Shown here: positions 53,185 through 63,132 of the stretch, piece by piece
Position numbering within the stretch: position 1 is the first letter of the stretch
Layout: every line of letters begins with the position of its first letter
Source: Paenibacillus pinisoli
GTDB taxonomy: Bacteria; Bacillota; Bacilli; Paenibacillales; Paenibacillaceae
Reading direction: 5' to 3'
NCBI RefSeq assembly: GCF_003605435.1
Contig: NZ_QXQB01000004.1
Location: forward strand, 248,001 to 312,000
Length of the DNA: 64,000 bases
Notes under the pieces: model-generated
Databases searched by the model: none
What the model saw: the letters and a program-made list of their open reading frames with translations, nothing else
Told to the model about the DNA's origin: nothing
Program-made: the position numbers and the translations under genes

Positions 53185-54582
53185 GTGGCTGGTGGCATAC
53201 GATCCGTCATTCAACGGAAGAGCGACTCGTTGTTAACGAAGTATTTTACGGGCAACTCGATGGATTACAAGCAAATATTCGCAATCATTATTCCCATTTT
53301 TGTAGACTCGGCGTTTATCGTATTAATGGCCATTATGAACACCGCCATGGTCAGCTCCTCCGGTGTTGCAGCCGTCAGCGCGGTCAGCATGGTCGATTCG
53401 ATCAATATGTTTCTGGTGAACCTGTTCGTTGCGATTGCAACGGGCGGTACCGTCATCGTAGCCCAGTACAAGGGCAGCGGCAATGGGGAGATGGTGGCAA
53501 AGTCAGCTTCTCAAGCTATATCGTCGGTAGCTATCATATCGGTCGTTATTGCGGCGTTCATCATTGTGTTTCATTCGTCTACCTTAACCCTGCTGTTCGG
53601 CAACGCGGATGCCGATGTGCTGCATAATGCGAAGATCTTCTTGATCGGCAGCTGCATCTCGTACCCGTTTATCGCGATCTATCAAGCCGTCACCGGCGTG
53701 CTTAGAGGCGTTGCAGAGACCAAGGCTTGTCTGATGTTATCGCTGGTTTTGAATGTATCGTATTTTCTGCTTAATGTTGTGTTAATCAAAGTGTTCGATA
53801 TGGGCGTCGTCGGCTTGTCGATCTCGTTAATTCTGGCCCGTGTGCTGGGGATGGCCGTATCAATGATTTATTTGTTTAAATATAATCAGACCATTCGCAT
53901 CAAGCTGAGGGACACCTTCCTTGTTCATTGGTCGATTCTGAAAAAAATTCTGTTTATCGGCATTCCATTTGCGATGGAGCAAATGTTCTTCAACGGCGGC
54001 AAGCTATTGACCCAGACATTCATCGTTCACCTGGGCACGCTGGCTATTACGGTCAATGCGATCGGCAACTCGCTTTCGATGCTGTTCCAGATTGGCGGGA
54101 CGGCGCTAAGCGTCGCTGTTGTGACGGTAGTCGGCCAGTGTATCGGGCGAAGGGATATCGAGGATGCAAGGAAGTTTGTGAAATCGTTTATCGGGTTGTC
54201 TACGATTTTCTTTATTGTCATTACGGTCATCCTGCTGCTTCTGTTCCCGATGCTGGTCAATTTGTACGCTCCTCCGAAGGAGATCGTGCCTTCCATCTTC
54301 TCGCTGATCCTGCTGATCTCAATTGCGCAGCCGATCGTATGGTCGTTCAGCTTCATCATGCCGTCGGCCTTGCGGGCAGCAGGAGATTCCAAATTTACGT
54401 CGATCGCATCTCTGCTGTCAATGTGGCTGTTCCGCATTATATTGGGATACGTTCTTGGCATTACATTGGGCTTTGGCCTGATGGGCGTATGGGTGGCGAT
54501 GGTCGCCGAATGGGGCGTCCGCGGCGCCATCTTCGCGTGGCGCTTCCGGGGAGACAAATGGTATAGACATAAGCTTATATAG
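53185..54582 (+). CDS. MATE-family efflux transporter
   Basis: A protein of 465 residues with about 12 hydrophobic segments and the twofold MATE layout: AIIIPIFVDSAFIVLMAIMN, VIVAQYKGSGN, and YQAVTGVLRGVAETK in the first half; FNGGKLLTQTFIVHL, VVGQCIGRRDIEDA and MPSALRAAGDSK in the second. MATE pumps use sodium or proton gradients to export drugs or metabolites. It could export or protect against a product of the neighbouring clusters, but it has its own terminators on both sides. The GTG 53185 start has a poor ribosome site (GATGAGG 2 bases away); ATG 53260 is an alternative but would clip a short N-terminal tail only. Confidence 0.88.
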   Translation: MAGGIRSVIQRKSDSLLTKYFTGNSMDYKQIFAIIIPIFVDSAFIVLMAIMNTAMVSSSGVAAVSAVSMVDSINMFLVNLFVAIATGGTVIVAQYKGSGNGEMVAKSASQAISSVAIISVVIAAFIIVFHSSTLTLLFGNADADVLHNAKIFLIGSCISYPFIAIYQAVTGVLRGVAETKACLMLSLVLNVSYFLLNVVLIKVFDMGVVGLSISLILARVLGMAVSMIYLFKYNQTIRIKLRDTFLVHWSILKKILFIGIPFAMEQMFFNGGKLLTQTFIVHLGTLAITVNAIGNSLSMLFQIGGTALSVAVVTVVGQCIGRRDIEDARKFVKSFIGLSTIFFIVITVILLLLFPMLVNLYAPPKEIVPSIFSLILLISIAQPIVWSFSFIMPSALRAAGDSKFTSIASLLSMWLFRIILGYVLGITLGFGLMGVWVAMVAEWGVRGAIFAWRFRGDKWYRHKLI

Positions 54583-54584
54583 AA

Positions 54585-54628
54585 AAAAGCCGTCCTGGCA
54601 GTCTTCAGACTACAGGGCGGCTTTCTTT
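54585..54628. terminator. Bidirectional terminator between MATE and anti-sigma genes
   Basis: AAAAGCCGTCCTG pairs with CAGGGCGGCTTT with one mismatch around a 17-base inner region, with A's and T's on the two flanks. It separates the convergent genes. Confidence 0.8.
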
Positions 54629-54662
54629 AATTAGCAATCGATGCGGAAACCGGATGCGGTCG

Positions 54663-55808
54663 TTACTGCTGGGGATCAAGTTTAATGATTCTGCCGGTAA
54701 TGATTCCGTTCTCGTCCCGGTGGAATTGTTTGGCCCAATAGAGATCGTCTTTTCCGCTGACAGAGAACCTGTCGGAATCGCCAACCTGGCCCTCTCTAAA
54801 GAACTCCTCGGGAGATGCTGTAAAGCTCCAATCTTTATACTCATATTGGAAGTTTCCTGAACTGTCATAAGTAACTTCTTTCACCGATTCTGGAATCACC
54901 AAGCCGATCGATTCGCCATCCCGCAATTTCAGCCTCAATTCGTTAATCCACTCCATCCACTCTTGGTCGGGATGCGCTTCAGCCTTCAGCTGTGACGGCT
55001 GAAGGAGCTTTTCTATATAGGCTTCCGCTTCTTCATGATTTGCTTTAGCAATGTCGAGAGGCAGATCGAACAGCACCGCCGCGCCCTTATAATCTTCTTT
55101 GGCCTCAATCTCGCCTGTAGCTTCATCGAATGAAAACGCTTCGTTTCTAAAAAATGTATTGCCGCTGCTAATGGCCAAATATACGCCCCGATCTGCAAAT
55201 ATCTCTACCTGATCGCATTCAATCAATCTGTACATAATGCCGTTGATAACGGTCTCGTTGTAGGCTCCGTTCATGGAAGCAATGTTGAACTGCCACGGCT
55301 TCAGTCCCTTAATGAGAGGCGAGATAAAGAACGGAACTTTGCCGTATTCGTCATCAGCAGTTGCTGGCATCGGCTGCCCATCTTGTCTTGCTATCGACAC
55401 AACCGCATAGGTTCTGTCCGGATAGATTTCTTCTGCCGAATGTTTGAATTGACTTAAACCTGCTCCCGATACAAGGCCGTGAAGAATAAAGCGATAATCG
55501 CCGTCTTCCTTGGACTGATTAATTTCTATGGCATCGGCGCTTTCAAAAGCTTCTGCTAACAATTGGTCTCCAAATATCTCGGTAACCTGTTTCGCGCTGA
55601 ATAACTGAGTTGCGGCATAGGCGGACACAGACAGGACAAGCAGCAAGACGGCTGCCAATAATCCTGCGGATAAGCTTTTTCGATATTTAAAGTTCATGGT
55701 ATTGCGCTCCTTTAATTGATGAATGAGGGATAAATGGAGTCGTTCATCGGGCTCAGCATCGGCAGCCAATGATTGGCGGAGTACACGCTCCAGATCCGCA
55801 TCTTTCAT
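54663..55808 (-). CDS. Probable anti-sigma factor, one membrane pass
   Basis: A protein of 381 residues. The first 44 residues are charged and cytoplasmic (LERVLRQSLAADAEPDERLHLSLIHQLKER), one membrane helix lies at about 46-66 (LSAGLLAAVLLLVLSVSAYA), and the remaining about 310 residues are outside the cell with no clear family match (DUF4179-like by layout). Its start overlaps the ECF sigma stop in an ATGA, so the two are coupled, the usual sigma/anti-sigma arrangement. It should hold the sigma factor at the membrane until an envelope signal arrives. The signal is unknown. The N-terminal part is too short to be sure of a ZAS-type fold, and no HxxxCxxC zinc motif is seen. Confidence 0.75.
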   Translation of the reverse strand: MKDADLERVLRQSLAADAEPDERLHLSLIHQLKERNTMNFKYRKSLSAGLLAAVLLLVLSVSAYAATQLFSAKQVTEIFGDQLLAEAFESADAIEINQSKEDGDYRFILHGLVSGAGLSQFKHSAEEIYPDRTYAVVSIARQDGQPMPATADDEYGKVPFFISPLIKGLKPWQFNIASMNGAYNETVINGIMYRLIECDQVEIFADRGVYLAISSGNTFFRNEAFSFDEATGEIEAKEDYKGAAVLFDLPLDIAKANHEEAEAYIEKLLQPSQLKAEAHPDQEWMEWINELRLKLRDGESIGLVIPESVKEVTYDSSGNFQYEYKDWSFTASPEEFFREGQVGDSDRFSVSGKDDLYWAKQFHRDENGIITGRIIKLDPQQ

Positions 55809-56359
55809 AGGGATTCCACCTCCAACACTTGCTTTATCATTTTGCGGGCTTTGTGCAGCCTGCTTTTGACCGTTCCTTGAGGGATTCGAAGCGCTTCGGC
55901 AATCTCTTCAATAGTCATATCCGCTGTGTAATGCATATAAAGCGGGTGCTTAAGCTTGTCATTGAGCTTGCTGGCGGCCTTGCGAATCATGGCGCGAAGC
56001 TCTAACGACAGCAAGGATTCCTCCGGCGACGCTTCGCTTGCAGCTGACAGGAAGAGGTACGCCGCATCGTTAAGCTGGGCTGTAGGGGTAATTTTTCGCC
56101 GCCAGGCAAGCTTGAGGCGGTAATTTTGCTGCAGCCGGATAGCGATGGCTATGAGAAAGGCTTTTGGATTGCGGGATGCATCCAGCTTGTGCCGCAGCTC
56201 CAAGGCTTTGAGGAATGTTTCCTGATACAGGTCGTCGGTATCTTCTTTGCTCCCCGTCAGTTGGAAGCAGAAGCCGTATATGGACTTTCCATGCAGCTTA
56301 ACTAGCTCGATCAACTCTTCAATAGTCAAGTAACTTCTCCTTCCTGAATGGCCATTCAT
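55805..56359 (-). CDS. ECF-family RNA polymerase sigma factor
   Basis: A protein of 184 residues. Region 2: YGFCFQLTGSKEDTDDLYQETFLKALEL, with the DLYQETFLKA signature. Region 4: MTIEEIAEALRIPQGTVKSRLHKARKMI, a helix-turn-helix that reads the -35 box. Length and layout are those of group 4 (ECF) sigma factors. It is co-translated with the putative anti-sigma. It may autoregulate, but I could not find a convincing ECF promoter at a workable distance upstream. The 218 bases between it and the collagen-like gene hold no other gene. Confidence 0.9.
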   Translation of the reverse strand: MNGHSGRRSYLTIEELIELVKLHGKSIYGFCFQLTGSKEDTDDLYQETFLKALELRHKLDASRNPKAFLIAIAIRLQQNYRLKLAWRRKITPTAQLNDAAYLFLSAASEASPEESLLSLELRAMIRKAASKLNDKLKHPLYMHYTADMTIEEIAEALRIPQGTVKSRLHKARKMIKQVLEVESL

Positions 56360-56577
56360 CTATCTATTGTCATAAGCCGAGAGAACGGTTCATTTTTATT
56401 TCCTTGATCGTTTACAGAATTGTACCATTTTGGGACTATTCATTCGGACAAGTTTTTTTGAGCTTGTACATGCGAAATAGATTCATTGGATGAAACCCTG
56501 ATGATGAAAGGATTAGCCTTTATCGGCATGGCAAGCCCAGAATGGTATGAATTGATAGGTTCAGTCATAAAAAATAT

Positions 56578-59500
56578 ATGAACATAAGGAGGAGGTGCAG
56601 GGCTATACCAAATCCAAGGCGGAACAGAAAATCGCTTCGGCTAAAACGCGGACGTTCATCTAAACCAATCGGAGAATCTCTCCATAGAAAAAAAGGAGCT
56701 ATTCCTTCGAGAAAGCTCGGAGAGCGGGGCATTAGCGGAAGAAGGGAGAATTCACGGGCCAACGAGCCGCTTGGGCTGCCAGGGGAAGCAAAGCCTCCTT
56801 GGCCGCCTGGCTTGCCAGCAACAGGCCCGACCGGTCCTGCCGGGCCAAGAGGGCCGAAGGGGCCGCGCGGCCCCAGAGGAAAGCGGGGACATGCTGGCGA
56901 TCCGGGCGTGACAGGCCCCATTGGACCAACCGGGCCACGCGGCATTGCAGGAGCTCGGGGGCCTGCCGGTCCAACAGGTGCTGAGGGTCCAACGGGTCCT
57001 CAGGGAAGCACAGGTGCAACGGGAGCTGCTGGTCCTGCAGGGGCAACAGGTGTGACAGGGGCTGTGGGCCCTGCCGGTCCCGCAGGGGCGACTGGAGCAA
57101 CCGGACCAACAGGTGTAACAGGAGCTGTGGGCTCTGCCGGTCCCGCAGGAGCGACTGGAGCAACCGGACCAACAGGTGTAACAGGAGCTATGGGTCCAGC
57201 CGGTGCCACGGGGGCAACCGGAGCAACTGGTGCAACAGGCGTTACGGGGACGCCGGGTCCAGCGGGTCCCGCGGGAACAACAGGAGCGACAGGGGCGACC
57301 GGTCTTGCTGGGCCTGCGGGAGCAACCGGAGCAACAGGGCCAACTGGTCCTGCAGGCGGCCCGCCGGGAGCAACAGGGCCGACTGGAGCGACAGGACCAA
57401 CGGGTCCGTCAGGTATGGACGGGGCGACAGGGCCGACTGGTCCAACTGGTCCTGTCGGTGCTACGGGTGCGACAGGAGAGTCTGGATTAGTCGGCCCGAC
57501 AGGTGCAACAGGAGCAACAGGAGCGACAGGTCCTGAAGGTCCGACTGGAGCGACAGGCGTTACGGGTGCGACAGGTCCGGCGGGGGGACCGCCGGGAGCT
57601 ACGGGGCCTACTGGCCCTACTGGCCCTGTCGGTCCGGCAGGTGCGGACGGAGCGACAGGTGCGACCGGTCCGACAGGACCAACAGGAGCCGACGGAGCCG
57701 CTGGCCCAACAGGACCAACGGGAAGCGACGGGCCTGCGGGAGCGACCGGTCCGACTGGTTCTGCGGGGGCTGAGGGGGCAACGGGAGCGACAGGCCCGGC
57801 AGGGCCTCCAGGCTTGACCGGAGCAACGGGAGTGACAGGAGCTACTGGCCCTGTCGGTCCGGCAGGTGCGGATGGAGCGCCAGGTGCGACCGGCCCGACA
57901 GGGCCAACAGGAAACGATGGAGCTGCTGGCCCAACCGGCCCTACTGGAGGCGATGGACCTGCGGGAGCGACCGGTCCGACTGGTCCTGCGGGAGCTGACG
58001 GGGCAACGGGCGCGGCTGGTCCAACCGGTCCGACAGGTGCGGATGGAACGACAGGAGCGACCGGCCCGACAGGACCTGCGGGTGCAACGGGGGCTACGGG
58101 AACAGCTGGAGCAGCCGGTCCGCAAGGGATTCCAGGTCCGACAGGACCAGTTGGAGCAACTGGCGAGCAGGGTCCGACAGGTCCGGCAGGGGCTGCCGGC
58201 GGAGAGGGCACGATAGGCCCTACGGGCCCGCCGGGAACAACAGGTCCGGCTGGCATACAAGGATTTCAAGGGCCGATAGGTCCGTTGGGACCGGTAGGTT
58301 TTACGGGGCCGACCGGAGCGCAAGGTTTGGCCGGCTTCGCTGGCCCGACAGGTGAAATGGGGGAGCTTGGCCCAACGGGCCCGCTGGGCGCGACGGGTAC
58401 ACAAGGAATAGATGGACCTGTTGGCCCCACCGGACCGCCAGGAGCGGCAGGTCCAACCGGTCCTGCCGGCGGCGAAGGTACGCCTGGTCCGACAGGACCG
58501 CAAGGCGTGCAGGGCGCTTTTGGTCCGCAAGGTCCGGCAGGAACAACAGGGCCGACCGGATCGGCCGGAGCGACAGGTGTCCAAGGCGAGGCTGGACCCG
58601 CAGGAACGACGGGGCCTACAGGTGTAGGGGCAACCGGCCCGACCGGCCCTACAGGAGAGATTGGTCCAACTGGAGCCACTGGTCCAACCGGTCCTGCTGG
58701 TGGACCGCCGGGTCCCACAGGTCCAACGGGACCTGCAGGTCCGGCAGGAGGCCCGGCTGGCCCGACAGGCGCAACAGGAGCGGATGGTCCGACAGGTCCA
58801 ACCGGCCCGACAGGAGCTCAAGGAACTGTAGGTCCGACAGGGCCGACGGGGTCTCAAGGAGCGACAGGGGTTGTCGGTCCGCAAGGCTTGCCGGGCATTA
58901 CGGGGCCCACCGGACCTCAAGGCCCGCAAGGAGCAACAGGCCTCCAGGGGTCAACCGGGCCGACTGGCGAGCAAGGACTGCAAGGCGATCCGGGGCCGAC
59001 CGGCGCGCCCGGTCCAACCGGCCCCGATGGTCCGCCGGGGGCTACGGGTCCGCTTGGTCCGGCGGGAACGCAGGGAGCGCTTGGTCCTCCTGGTCCCCAA
59101 GGTCCGACAGGTGCCGATGGCACGCAAGGTCCGGCTGGTCCGACAGGTCCTCCCGGACCGATTGGCCCGCAGGGTGTAGCCGGTCCGACTGGCGCAGCTG
59201 GACAGCCGGGCCCCACCGGAGCGCAAGGTCCGACGGGCAGCATCGGCCCTACAGGGACGGCAGGCTTGCCTGGAGCGCAAGGTCCGCAGGGGCCAATCGG
59301 TCCGCAAGGCGCGACCGGCCCGACGGGAGCGGTAGGAGCAACTGGCCCTGCAGGGTTGCAGGGCGATGCTGGACCTACAGGTCCGGCAGGCGGGCAAGGC
59401 CCGACCGGTCCGGCAGGCGGGGTAGGTGCTACAGGTCCGACAGGTCCGCAAGGAACGGCCGGTCCGACAGGAGAAGCGGGAGCGCAAGGTCCGCAAGGTC

Positions 59501-62016
59501 CTGCAGGCCCTGCCGGTGATGCCGGACCGCAAGGTCCGATCGGTCCTGCTGGACCTCAAGGTCTTGTGGGAGCTACCGGCTTGCAAGGCCCAGTAGGACC
59601 CGCGGGAGCGACTGGCCCCACAGGAGTACAGGGAGCGGACGGAGCTGTTGGTCCTGCGGGAGCCCAAGGCCCTACCGGACCAGCAGGAGATGCCGGCCCG
59701 ACCGGCCCGGTTGGTCCGCAAGGAACGCAAGGCCCGACAGGGGCAGACGGGGTGCAGGGGGCGGCTGGCCCTCAAGGGGCGCAAGGCATTACCGGCCCGA
59801 CTGGCCCGGTGGGACCTCCAGGCGCTACAGGCCCTATCGGCGATGACGGCCCGGCAGGAGCAACAGGCCCGACGGGACCTGCCGGTCCGCAAGGCGCGGT
59901 AGGCCCGGCCGGCTCGACTGGTCCTGCCGGAGATGTTGGCGCGCAGGGCCCGGCCGGTGATACCGGCGACACCGGAGCGCAAGGCCCGGCCGGTCTTCAG
60001 GGACCGCAAGGCCCGACAGGAACGCAAGGCGTGACAGGCGCAGACGGCGCTGTCGGTCCGACCGGTTCGGTTGGTCCGGCAGGTCCGCAGGGGGCAACTG
60101 GCCCGCAAGGCGAATTAGGCCCGACAGGGCATTTGGGTCCAGCAGGAGCTACCGGCCCGACCGGCCCGATCGGCGCAACCGGCGTCCAAGGCGACATTGG
60201 TCCGACCGGCCCGACCGGCCCGACGGGCTTCGGCGTAACGGGTCCGACCGGTCCGGCAGGACCGCAAGGAGACACCGGCCCGACAGGTCCGGATGGTCCG
60301 ACGGGTCCGGCGGGCGGCCCTCCAGGTCCGACAGGTCCGACTGGACCAGCGGGCCCAACCGGCCCGGAAGGTCCGGCGGGCGGTCCAACCGGTCCCACCG
60401 GCCCGACCGGACCTGCCGGTGATCTCGGCCCAACCGGTCCCATAGGTGATACCGGCCCTCCAGGTGATACAGGCGCAACTGGCCCGACGGGTCCTGTAGG
60501 CGCGACCGGTTTGGTTGGTGCATTGGGGCCGCAAGGCCCGGCAGGGGCGACCGGTCCAACCGGTCCGCAAGGCGTGCAAGGTCCGACCGGTACACAGGGA
60601 GTGACCGGCCCTCAGGGAGTTGTCGGTCCAACCGGACCAGCAGGTCCGCAAGGCGTACAGGGCGCAGACGGACAGCAAGGCGCAGTCGGTCCGACTGGAC
60701 CGGCAGGAGTAACGGGACCAGCGGGAGACATAGGCGCGACCGGCCCGGCTGGCGTGACAGGGCCGACTGGCGCCACCGGTCCGGTTGGTGTCGCCGGGGC
60801 TACAGGGCCGACCGGCCCGGCAGGCCCGCAGGGCGCGGATGGCAATGTCGGGCCAGCGGGGCCAATCGGCCCGGCAGGTCCGACCGGTCCAGCCGGGCCG
60901 CAAGGCGTAACGGGACCGACGGGGCCGCTTGGTCCGCAGGGGCCCGCTGGCGCTCAGGGCGTTGCCGGTCCACAAGGCGATGTAGGCCCGACAGGTCCCG
61001 CAGGCTCGCAGGGCTCACCAGGTCCGACTGGCCCTGCAGGAGCTTTGGGAGCCCCCGGTCCGACGGGTGTTACCGGACCTGCTGGAGCGACCGGCCCGAC
61101 TGGGGCTCAGGGCGTTACCGGCTCGCAAGGTCCGGCCGGCCCGCAAGGCGCGATCGGTCCAACAGGCGCCACAGGTCCGCAAGGTCCCTCGGGTCCGACT
61201 GGCCCGCAAGGCCCGACGGGTCCGCAAGGCATTGCCGGCCCGACCGGCCCGCAAGGTCCCGCAGGATCAACGGGTCCGACCGGTCCACAAGGCGCGCAGG
61301 GCCCGACCGGTCCGCTTGGCGCTACCGGTCCAACCGGATTTATCGGCCCAACTGGCCCAGCAGGCGCACAGGGCAATGCCGGCCCGACCGGCGCCACCGG
61401 ATCTGTCGGGGCTACAGGAGCTGCTGGTCTTACAGGTCCGCAAGGCCCGACCGGTGCAACCGGCCCGCAAGGGGCGACCGGCTCGCAAGGTCCGACGGGA
61501 ACGCAAGGCCCGACTGGCCCGACCGGTCCGATCGGAGTTACAGGCGCAACTGGCGCGACGGGAGTTACGGGTCCAACAGGAGCGCAGGGAGTGACAGGGC
61601 CTACCGGATCGGGCACATCTCTGCAATTTGCCCAGACTTCTGCAACATTGGCAATTCCGCTTGACGGTACGGAGACGGTGGTGCTTGCGATCGTGCAAAA
61701 TGCGGCAGCCAATAACCGGGTCAAGGTGGATGTGTCCATGCAAAGCAATGTCATTCTCAGTTCGGGCAACCAACGTCTTGACTTGCGAATGCGGTTATAC
61801 CGCGACGGGGTCTTGCTGACGGAATACCGGTCAGAGAGTAACTTCGCGGGGAATGACGGCAATCAAAGATTCATAATATGCTCAACCTATGTGGATACGC
61901 CGCTTGCCGGCGTCCATACCTACCAGCTTCGGGTTGCTGTCATTACAGCTACGAACGTTTCCAGCGTTACGGTAGAGACACGCGCAATGAATAATTTGAT
62001 TACTACATTTAGTTAG
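56578..62016 (+). CDS. Giant collagen-like (GPT-repeat) surface/exosporium protein
   Basis: Up to 1812 residues. A basic N-terminal part of about 80 residues ([16 protein letters not shown]) precedes about 1595 residues of Gly-X-Y triplets rich in GPT, GAT and GPA. A C-terminal domain of about 130 residues ([19 protein letters not shown] to [12 protein letters not shown] end) resembles BclA/C1q-type trimer heads. Such proteins form triple helices on Bacillota spore surfaces; Thr in GPT is a common glycosylation site, and two glycosyltransferase genes follow. No signal peptide or LPXTG is seen, as expected for exosporium proteins. The start is odd: ATG 56578 has no ribosome site, while AAGGAGGAGGTG at 56586-56597 lies downstream of it, pointing to an in-frame ATA at 56605. 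Confidence 0.9.
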   Translation: MNIRRRCRAIPNPRRNRKSLRLKRGRSSKPIGESLHRKKGAIPSRKLGERGISGRRENSRANEPLGLPGEAKPPWPPGLPATGPTGPAGPRGPKGPRGPRGKRGHAGDPGVTGPIGPTGPRGIAGARGPAGPTGAEGPTGPQGSTGATGAAGPAGATGVTGAVGPAGPAGATGATGPTGVTGAVGSAGPAGATGATGPTGVTGAMGPAGATGATGATGATGVTGTPGPAGPAGTTGATGATGLAGPAGATGATGPTGPAGGPPGATGPTGATGPTGPSGMDGATGPTGPTGPVGATGATGESGLVGPTGATGATGATGPEGPTGATGVTGATGPAGGPPGATGPTGPTGPVGPAGADGATGATGPTGPTGADGAAGPTGPTGSDGPAGATGPTGSAGAEGATGATGPAGPPGLTGATGVTGATGPVGPAGADGAPGATGPTGPTGNDGAAGPTGPTGGDGPAGATGPTGPAGADGATGAAGPTGPTGADGTTGATGPTGPAGATGATGTAGAAGPQGIPGPTGPVGATGEQGPTGPAGAAGGEGTIGPTGPPGTTGPAGIQGFQGPIGPLGPVGFTGPTGAQGLAGFAGPTGEMGELGPTGPLGATGTQGIDGPVGPTGPPGAAGPTGPAGGEGTPGPTGPQGVQGAFGPQGPAGTTGPTGSAGATGVQGEAGPAGTTGPTGVGATGPTGPTGEIGPTGATGPTGPAGGPPGPTGPTGPAGPAGGPAGPTGATGADGPTGPTGPTGAQGTVGPTGPTGSQGATGVVGPQGLPGITGPTGPQGPQGATGLQGSTGPTGEQGLQGDPGPTGAPGPTGPDGPPGATGPLGPAGTQGALGPPGPQGPTGADGTQGPAGPTGPPGPIGPQGVAGPTGAAGQPGPTGAQGPTGSIGPTGTAGLPGAQGPQGPIGPQGATGPTGAVGATGPAGLQGDAGPTGPAGGQGPTGPAGGVGATGPTGPQGTAGPTGEAGAQGPQGPAGPAGDAGPQGPIGPAGPQGLVGATGLQGPVGPAGATGPTGVQGADGAVGPAGAQGPTGPAGDAGPTGPVGPQGTQGPTGADGVQGAAGPQGAQGITGPTGPVGPPGATGPIGDDGPAGATGPTGPAGPQGAVGPAGSTGPAGDVGAQGPAGDTGDTGAQGPAGLQGPQGPTGTQGVTGADGAVGPTGSVGPAGPQGATGPQGELGPTGHLGPAGATGPTGPIGATGVQGDIGPTGPTGPTGFGVTGPTGPAGPQGDTGPTGPDGPTGPAGGPPGPTGPTGPAGPTGPEGPAGGPTGPTGPTGPAGDLGPTGPIGDTGPPGDTGATGPTGPVGATGLVGALGPQGPAGATGPTGPQGVQGPTGTQGVTGPQGVVGPTGPAGPQGVQGADGQQGAVGPTGPAGVTGPAGDIGATGPAGVTGPTGATGPVGVAGATGPTGPAGPQGADGNVGPAGPIGPAGPTGPAGPQGVTGPTGPLGPQGPAGAQGVAGPQGDVGPTGPAGSQGSPGPTGPAGALGAPGPTGVTGPAGATGPTGAQGVTGSQGPAGPQGAIGPTGATGPQGPSGPTGPQGPTGPQGIAGPTGPQGPAGSTGPTGPQGAQGPTGPLGATGPTGFIGPTGPAGAQGNAGPTGATGSVGATGAAGLTGPQGPTGATGPQGATGSQGPTGTQGPTGPTGPIGVTGATGATGVTGPTGAQGVTGPTGSGTSLQFAQTSATLAIPLDGTETVVLAIVQNAAANNRVKVDVSMQSNVILSSGNQRLDLRMRLYRDGVLLTEYRSESNFAGNDGNQRFIICSTYVDTPLAGVHTYQLRVAVITATNVSSVTVETRAMNNLITTFS
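56824..61613 (+). repeat. Collagen triplet repeat, about 530 Gly-X-Y units
   Basis: Highly repetitive GC-rich coding DNA for [12 protein letters not shown] triplets. The triplet phase breaks at several AGGPP or AGGPA sites and at TGVGATG and TGFGVTG, where one extra residue is inserted. The repeat creates many long false ORFs in other frames and on the - strand (Pro/Ala/Val-rich or Arg/Ser-rich). It is prone to slippage and assembly error. Confidence 0.9.
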
Positions 62017-62049
62017 CTTGGGATCGGTTCAATGAAAGGTGAGGTGCAT

Positions 62050-63132
62050 ATGAGAACCATCAGCTTATGCCTAATTGTGAAGAATGAACAATCCACCCTG
62101 TGCAGCTGCCTGGAATCGGTCCGAGAAGCGGTCGACGAAATCGTCATCGTCGATACAGGCTCGACGGATGAGACTAAAGAGATAGCCGGGCGGTATACGG
62201 AGCGCATCTTCGACTTTGGATGGAGGGATGACTTTGCGGCCGCCCGCAATTACGCATTCAGCAAGGCGACTTGCGATTATATCCTCTGGCTGGACGCCGA
62301 CGACGTCTTGCTGGAGGAGGATTGCCGCAAGCTGAAGGAGTTGAAGTTGTCCATAGCCGAGCAAGTAGATGCGGTGTCCATGATTTATCATTACGCGTTT
62401 GATGAATTCGGGAATGTGACGATGAGCCTGCGGCGGAACCGGCTGGTCAAGCGGGAGAAGGGCTTTCGGTGGCATGGGGCGGTTCATGAATATTTGGCGG
62501 TATCCGGAATGGTCATCAACAGCGACATTATCGTGACGCATCGCAGGGTACACCGTCACTCGGACAGAAACTTAATGATATTCGAGAACAGAATGCGGCG
62601 GGGAGAACCATTCTCCCCCCGCGATCTGTATTATTACGGCAACGAGCTGTCCGATCATCAGATGTGGGAGCAGGCAGAGAAGATATATGAACGTTTTCTC
62701 GATACGGGGGAAGGATGGTCGGAAGATATTATATCGTCCTGCATGAAGCTCTCGGATATAGGCGAGCGGCTGGGCAAGCCCCAGAAGCAGCTTGCTTATT
62801 TGTGGAAGGCCATGGACTATGACGAGCCGCGCGCGGAGGGATGCTGCAGGCTTGGCGCTTATTTTTTGAAGAGAAACCGTTTGAGGGAAGCGGCTTTCTG
62901 GTACCGGCTCGCGGTCCGAAGGGAGAAGCCGAAGGAGCTGTGGGGTTTCGTCCATGACGCTTATTGGACATGGATTCCCCATCTGCAGCTCTGCATCGTC
63001 TATTGCGGGCTAGAACAATACACAAGGGCTTTCTACCATAATGAAATGGCCGGACGCTACAGGCCGGATGATTCGTCCGTGCTTCATAACCGACGATACT
63101 TGGAAGGAGTGTTGCGCGATGAAGCCCTTTGA
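62050..63132 (+). CDS. Family 2 glycosyltransferase with TPR tail (SunS-like layout)
   Basis: About 360 residues. The N-terminal GT-A domain has ISLCLIVKNEQSTL, IVIVDTGSTDET, FAAARNYAF and ILWLDADDV, with DxD present as DAD. The C-terminal about 150 residues are helical repeats (QLAYLWKAMDYDEPRAEGCCRLGAYF), TPR-like. This layout is common in enzymes that glycosylate proteins or peptides. Directly after the collagen-like gene, it probably glycosylates its Thr residues. ATG 62050 is chosen over 62032, since the AAAGGTGAGG site lies between them. It overlaps the next glycosyltransferase gene by 14 bases. Confidence 0.85.
   Translation: MRTISLCLIVKNEQSTLCSCLESVREAVDEIVIVDTGSTDETKEIAGRYTERIFDFGWRDDFAAARNYAFSKATCDYILWLDADDVLLEEDCRKLKELKLSIAEQVDAVSMIYHYAFDEFGNVTMSLRRNRLVKREKGFRWHGAVHEYLAVSGMVINSDIIVTHRRVHRHSDRNLMIFENRMRRGEPFSPRDLYYYGNELSDHQMWEQAEKIYERFLDTGEGWSEDIISSCMKLSDIGERLGKPQKQLAYLWKAMDYDEPRAEGCCRLGAYFLKRNRLREAAFWYRLAVRREKPKELWGFVHDAYWTWIPHLQLCIVYCGLEQYTRAFYHNEMAGRYRPDDSSVLHNRRYLEGVLRDEAL

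Noticed and set aside
56360..56400. ECF-type autoregulatory promoter (TGAACC on the - strand)
   Set aside because: No matching -10 at the right distance, and too close to the sigma start codon.
57000..61862. Many long - strand and alternate-frame ORFs over the collagen gene (up to 480 codons)
   Set aside because: They are mirror images of the GC-rich Gly-X-Y repeat (Pro/Ala/Val or Arg/Ser/Thr periodic) and have no start signals.
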